Below, one piece after another: positions 7,026-9,056 of a DNA stretch of 9,056 bases. Each line of letters opens with the position of its first letter. Within the stretch, counting starts at the first letter, position 1. The notes under the pieces were generated by a model. That model ran no database searches, was not told the DNA's origin, and worked only from the letters and a program-made list of their open reading frames with translations. This stretch comes from DASZQY01 sp048498575. GTDB lineage: Bacteria; Pseudomonadota; Alphaproteobacteria; Rhizobiales; Kaistiaceae. A program made the translations under genes and the position numbers. The stretch spans positions 1 to 9,056 of the forward strand of contig JBEHXS010000107.1 in assembly GCA_048498575.1 (NCBI GenBank), written 5' to 3'.

Positions 7026-7041
7026 TTAACAGTCCGATAAC
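7026..7041 (+). promoter_or_regulatory. Candidate CtrA-box-like site
   Basis: The sequence reads TTAA, seven bases, then ATAAC. The CtrA consensus of Alphaproteobacteria is TTAA-N7-TTAAC, so eight of nine fixed bases agree. It lies 40 bp upstream of the DUF2336 start codon, within promoter range. The same bases also form an inverted pair GTTA (7025-7028)/TAAC (7038-7041). In such G/C-rich DNA the match is unlikely to be common, but a single imperfect site is weak evidence. Confidence 0.35.
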
Positions 7042-7081
7042 GACTTCCGCCGACAATGCCCCTCGCTCCATTCCGGCGGCG

Positions 7082-8275
7082 ATGCGTGGTGTGAATTTGC
7101 CGATTCCCCAGAAAAACGGTGCCAGCCAGCACCTCGTCGATGTCGCCCGCATCAACGAGCAGAAGCGTGACGCCGCGCTGCTCCGCGCCACCACCGAGCT
7201 GTTCGTTCTCGACGTCGTCCACGATCGCGACGAGCTCAACCGGTTCGAGGAACTGGCGCTGCACTTCCTCCCCAAGGTCACGGCCGAGGACCGGATATTC
7301 GTCGCCGAGCGGCTGGCGCTCGCCGGCGACGCGCCGATTGCCGTCGTGCGTTCGCTCGCCCGCGACGTCATCGGCGTCGCTGCCCCGATCCTCAAACATT
7401 CGACTGCGCTGGGTTCCGTCGACCTGCTGTCGGTCATCGCCGCCACCGGCCCCGAGCATCACCGGCTGATCGCGCGCCGCCCCGGGCTGAGCCCCGAGGT
7501 CAAGCGCGCGCTGCGCCTCACCGGCGACGCCGCCGTGCTCGCCCGCCTCGACATCGCGCTGCCGATCGGGGGCGATCCCGCCGTCCGCGAGGCTGGCGTC
7601 AGCGCCGTTGCCGCCGCCATCTCTGCCCCGGCCGCGCCGCTCGCGCCGCCCCGCGCGCCCATCCCGGCGCCAAGCCAGCCGCCCGCCCCGCCGAGCGGCC
7701 TCTACTACAGCAACCGTCTCGATCCCTGGCGCTTCCTGTCGCTCGATCGCAAGGCGCGGCTGAAGCTCATCGCCGACATCGCGGCGCGTCCGCCGGCGCT
7801 CGCCCATGGCAGCAAGGCGGCGCGGGTCGATCGCGCCTTCCGCTCGATCCTCAGCGCCGCGCAGATCGTGGGTTACGCCCGCGGCGGCCAGCTTGAGCCG
7901 ATCGTCGACGCCGTCGGCGAAGGTCTCGGCCTGTCGCGCCAGCTCGTCCATGCGGCCATCGCCGATCGCAGCGGCGAGCTGTTCGCCGTGATGCTGAAGG
8001 CGCTTCGTCTCGACGACACGCAGGCGCGGCAGGTGTTCCTGCTGGCAAGTCCGCTCGGCCGCGACGTGCAGGCCTTCTTCCCGCTCTCCGATCTTTACGC
8101 CGGCATGGAGCCGGAGGTCGCCGAGACGCTGGTCGAAGCGTGGCGCGAAGGCGCGGCACCGGCTCCGTCCGGCTACGAGCCGCATCTCGCCGAGAACAGC
8201 ACGGTCCGCCGTCCGGCCGCGAGCGAGGCCGCCCGCCCGGCCGCTCCATCGGACGAGCGCGCAAAGCGGGCCTGA
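7082..8275 (+). CDS. DUF2336 domain-containing protein
   Basis: The 397-residue product looks like the alphaproteobacterial DUF2336 family, whose function is not known. The N-terminal part (about 25-180) is a run of amphipathic helices suggestive of an alpha-helical repeat fold, with typical segments LFVLDVVHDRDELNRFEEL (40-58), VAERLALAGDAPIAVVRSLARDVI (74-97) and LLSVIAATGPEHHRLIARRPGLS (115-137). A Pro/Ala-rich linker spans about 182-206. A second helical part (about 208-356) contains DPWRFLSLDRKARLKLIADIAARPP (214-238) and AIADRSGELFAVMLKALRLDD (292-312). The tail is low in complexity and charged. No signal peptide or membrane helix is seen, so it is probably cytoplasmic. ATG 7082 is chosen because family-like sequence begins soon after it; the frame is open back to 6779, but that part runs across the promoter region and the antisense of the small gene. 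The Shine-Dalgarno sequence is weak. Confidence 0.85.
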   Translation: MRGVNLPIPQKNGASQHLVDVARINEQKRDAALLRATTELFVLDVVHDRDELNRFEELALHFLPKVTAEDRIFVAERLALAGDAPIAVVRSLARDVIGVAAPILKHSTALGSVDLLSVIAATGPEHHRLIARRPGLSPEVKRALRLTGDAAVLARLDIALPIGGDPAVREAGVSAVAAAISAPAAPLAPPRAPIPAPSQPPAPPSGLYYSNRLDPWRFLSLDRKARLKLIADIAARPPALAHGSKAARVDRAFRSILSAAQIVGYARGGQLEPIVDAVGEGLGLSRQLVHAAIADRSGELFAVMLKALRLDDTQARQVFLLASPLGRDVQAFFPLSDLYAGMEPEVAETLVEAWREGAAPAPSGYEPHLAENSTVRRPAASEAARPAAPSDERAKRA

Positions 8276-8304
8276 ACGCTTATCGACGAGGCACGCGACA
8301 TTCG

Positions 8305-8434
8305 AAGCTCCCTCCCCGTCCCGGGGGAGGGTGGTCCGAGCGTAGCGGAGGACCGGGTGGGGTACCTCGCCGCATCCCCACTCACCGGCCTTCGGCCGGT
8401 CCCCCCTCGCCGTTCCGGGGAGGGACAAAAAGCT
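8305..8434. repeat. G/C-rich palindromic intergenic repeat (REP/MITE-like)
   Basis: The spacer between the convergent DUF2336 and DUF1491 genes is filled by stacked inverted repeats. CCCTCCCC (8310-8317) pairs with GGGGAGGG (8324-8331). GGTCC (8333-8337) pairs with GGACC (8350-8354). GTGGGG (8357-8362) pairs with CCCCAC (8376-8381). ACCGGCC (8384-8390) pairs with GGCCGGT (8394-8400) around a TTC loop. CCCTC (8404-8408) pairs with GAGGG (8420-8424). The two ends also mirror each other: AGCT plus CCCTCCCC on the left, GGGGAGGG plus ACAAAA plus AGCT on the right. This resembles repeated palindromic elements with 'CTCCCTCCCC...GGGTGGGG' cores dispersed in many Rhizobiales genomes; copy number cannot be tested here. 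It could also stop convergent transcripts, although no U-tract follows any stem. The right end overlaps the last two bases of the DUF1491 stop codon. Confidence 0.75.
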
Positions 8435-8774
8435 ACCCCCCGATCACGTCGAGGAACGCCCGCCCCCCGCGGTCCTCGACCGCGACGACCCACAGATCCG
8501 GGTCGAACTTCTTCTCACGCTCGAGCCGCTGGTCGATCTCGGCGAGCGGCGCCAGCGACGCCACCACCTGAAACAGCCGGTCGCCGTCCTCGCCTTCCTC
8601 GAAGCTCGCCTGCGGCGCGGGGGCGTAGAGGTCGCCGGTACCGTCCAGCCGGTCGGCGATGACGAAGATCGCGCCGGCTTCTTCCGCCCCGCGCTTCACC
8701 ACCGCGGCGGCAGCGCCCTCGCCGTAGCAGCGGCGAACGTACGCCCCGACCCAGAGAGCCGAGGTGACGCGCAC
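8433..8774 (-). CDS. DUF1491 family protein
   Basis: The 113-residue product matches DUF1491, a small, probably cytoplasmic alphaproteobacterial family of unknown function. The recognisable pattern is SALWVGAYVRRC near 5-16, VVKRGAEEAGAIFVIADRLDG at 25-45, LYAPAPQ at 49-55 and REKKFDPDLWVVAVEDRGGRAFLD at 85-108, and the length is that usual for the family. GTG 8774 is the only possible start, because an in-frame TAG lies two codons upstream; that TAG is the stop of the peptidoglycan-binding gene. The two genes are therefore in the same frame with a 3-bp gap and almost certainly co-transcribed. The Shine-Dalgarno sequence is poor, so translation probably depends on the upstream gene. The 3' end abuts the palindromic repeat. 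Confidence 0.9.
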   Translation of the reverse strand: MRVTSALWVGAYVRRCYGEGAAAAVVKRGAEEAGAIFVIADRLDGTGDLYAPAPQASFEEGEDGDRLFQVVASLAPLAEIDQRLEREKKFDPDLWVVAVEDRGGRAFLDVIGG

Positions 8775-8777
8775 GGC

Positions 8778-9056
8778 CTAGCCCGGCGGCTGCTGGATTG
8801 CGCCAATCGCCTTCAGGCGGGCGATCAGCTCGGCGTCCGCCTGTCCGGTCAGCGACATGCCGCTGTCGAGCTGGAAACGGCGGATGGCGTCGGCGGTCTC
8901 GGCGTCCGGCTGGCCGTTCACGACCAGCGGGCCGTAGCCGATGTTGTTCAGCGCCTGTTGCGCCGCGCGCGTGTCGGCGTGCATCTGCGCCTCGGCGTGT
9001 TCCTTTTGCTGGGCGTCGATCGCCGCCTGGCGTGTATCGGCGCGCGCGTCGAGCTG
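8778..9056 (-). CDS. Peptidoglycan-binding-domain protein, N-terminal part outside window
   Basis: The frame is open to the window edge; 92 C-terminal residues are visible. The last 70 or so resemble a peptidoglycan_binding_1 domain: AQQALNNIGYGPLVVNGQPD, then DAIRRFQLDSGM with the FQ core, then a SLTGQADAELIARLKAIG ending. Before it lies a Gln/Ala/Glu/Asp-rich, probably helical stretch in which ADTR occurs twice (ADTRQAA and ADTRAAQ). An internal ATG at 8984 would give a 68-residue protein, but the frame upstream has no stop and good helical character, so a longer protein is more likely. The domain suggests a cell-wall-associated protein; whether a signal peptide or membrane anchor exists cannot be seen. 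It is followed in the same frame by the DUF1491 gene after TAG and one codon. Confidence 0.82.
   Translation of the reverse strand, partial: QLDARADTRQAAIDAQQKEHAEAQMHADTRAAQQALNNIGYGPLVVNGQPDAETADAIRRFQLDSGMSLTGQADAELIARLKAIGAIQQPPG

Larger units (their letters stand above)
6917..7081. promoter_or_regulatory. Divergent intergenic region with hairpin
   Basis: This 165-bp spacer lies between the divergent starts of the small hypothetical gene and the DUF2336 gene and should contain promoters for both. It is visibly richer in A/T at 7009-7042 than the coding sequence around it. A short hairpin is formed by GCGGC (6955-6959) and GCCGC (6966-6970). A CtrA-like sequence at 7026-7041 is listed separately. 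No confident sigma-70 -35/-10 pair could be assigned, although the A/T-rich stretch around 7010-7016 could be a -10 region. Confidence 0.5.

Noticed and set aside
6779..7081. Upstream extension of the DUF2336 frame by 101 residues
   Set aside because: It overlaps the small minus-strand gene and the A/T-rich promoter region, and its translation looks non-coding.
8384..8424. Hairpins in the 8276-8432 spacer as intrinsic terminators
   Set aside because: The stems are strong, but no run of T follows on either strand in the needed position; the T-run on the minus strand precedes the stem. Kept only as part of the repeat.
6938..8428. 496-codon open frame on the minus strand opposite the DUF2336 gene
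   Set aside because: No recognisable domain, biased composition, and it runs through the palindromic repeat; the plus-strand product has family-like sequence.

Overview
The window looks like a stretch of chromosome from a high-GC alphaproteobacterium, most likely of the order Hyphomicrobiales (Rhizobiales). This rests on the strongly G/C-ending codons, on DUF2336 and DUF1491 family proteins (typical of Alphaproteobacteria), on the N-terminal leader style of the bifunctional penicillin-binding protein, and on a G/C-rich palindromic intergenic repeat of a kind common in such genomes. Genus cannot be read from the sequence. Genes are densely packed with several overlaps; there is no tRNA, rRNA, CRISPR array, transposase or phage gene.

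Layout: (1) 2-505 (+), the 3' part of a secreted L,D-transpeptidase. (2) 539-1225 (+), an RraA-family aldolase/decarboxylase-like protein. It converges on a two-gene minus-strand operon: an amidohydrolase/lactonase (3257 to 2388), then an FMN-dependent 2-hydroxy-acid oxidase (2388 to 1222), coupled by a one-base TGATG overlap. The RraA and oxidase genes share the palindromic stop CTAG. (3) A 179-bp divergent spacer, then a plus-strand operon: class A (bifunctional) penicillin-binding protein (3437-5608), a DUF1214-type membrane-anchored protein (5592-6167) and a DUF1254-like membrane-anchored protein (6164-6709), with 17-bp and 4-bp overlaps. (4) A small minus-strand gene (6916 to 6713) with a strong Shine-Dalgarno sequence, divergent from a DUF2336 protein gene (7082-8275); the spacer between them holds a CtrA-box-like sequence. 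(5) A palindromic G/C-rich repeat (about 8305-8434). (6) Minus-strand DUF1491 gene (8774 to 8433), preceded by the 3' part of a peptidoglycan-binding-domain gene (9056 to 8778).

How the genes may work together: several act on the cell wall (L,D-transpeptidase, class A PBP, peptidoglycan-binding protein). The lactonase-like hydrolase, hydroxy-acid oxidase and RraA-like aldolase could form a short catabolic route (lactone to hydroxy acid to oxo acid to pyruvate plus a second fragment), but no substrate can be assigned and no transporter or regulator for it is in view. I found no clear new system. The best leads are the PBP operon with split DUF1214/DUF1254-like proteins, the putative catabolic trio, the CtrA-like site and the palindromic repeat.
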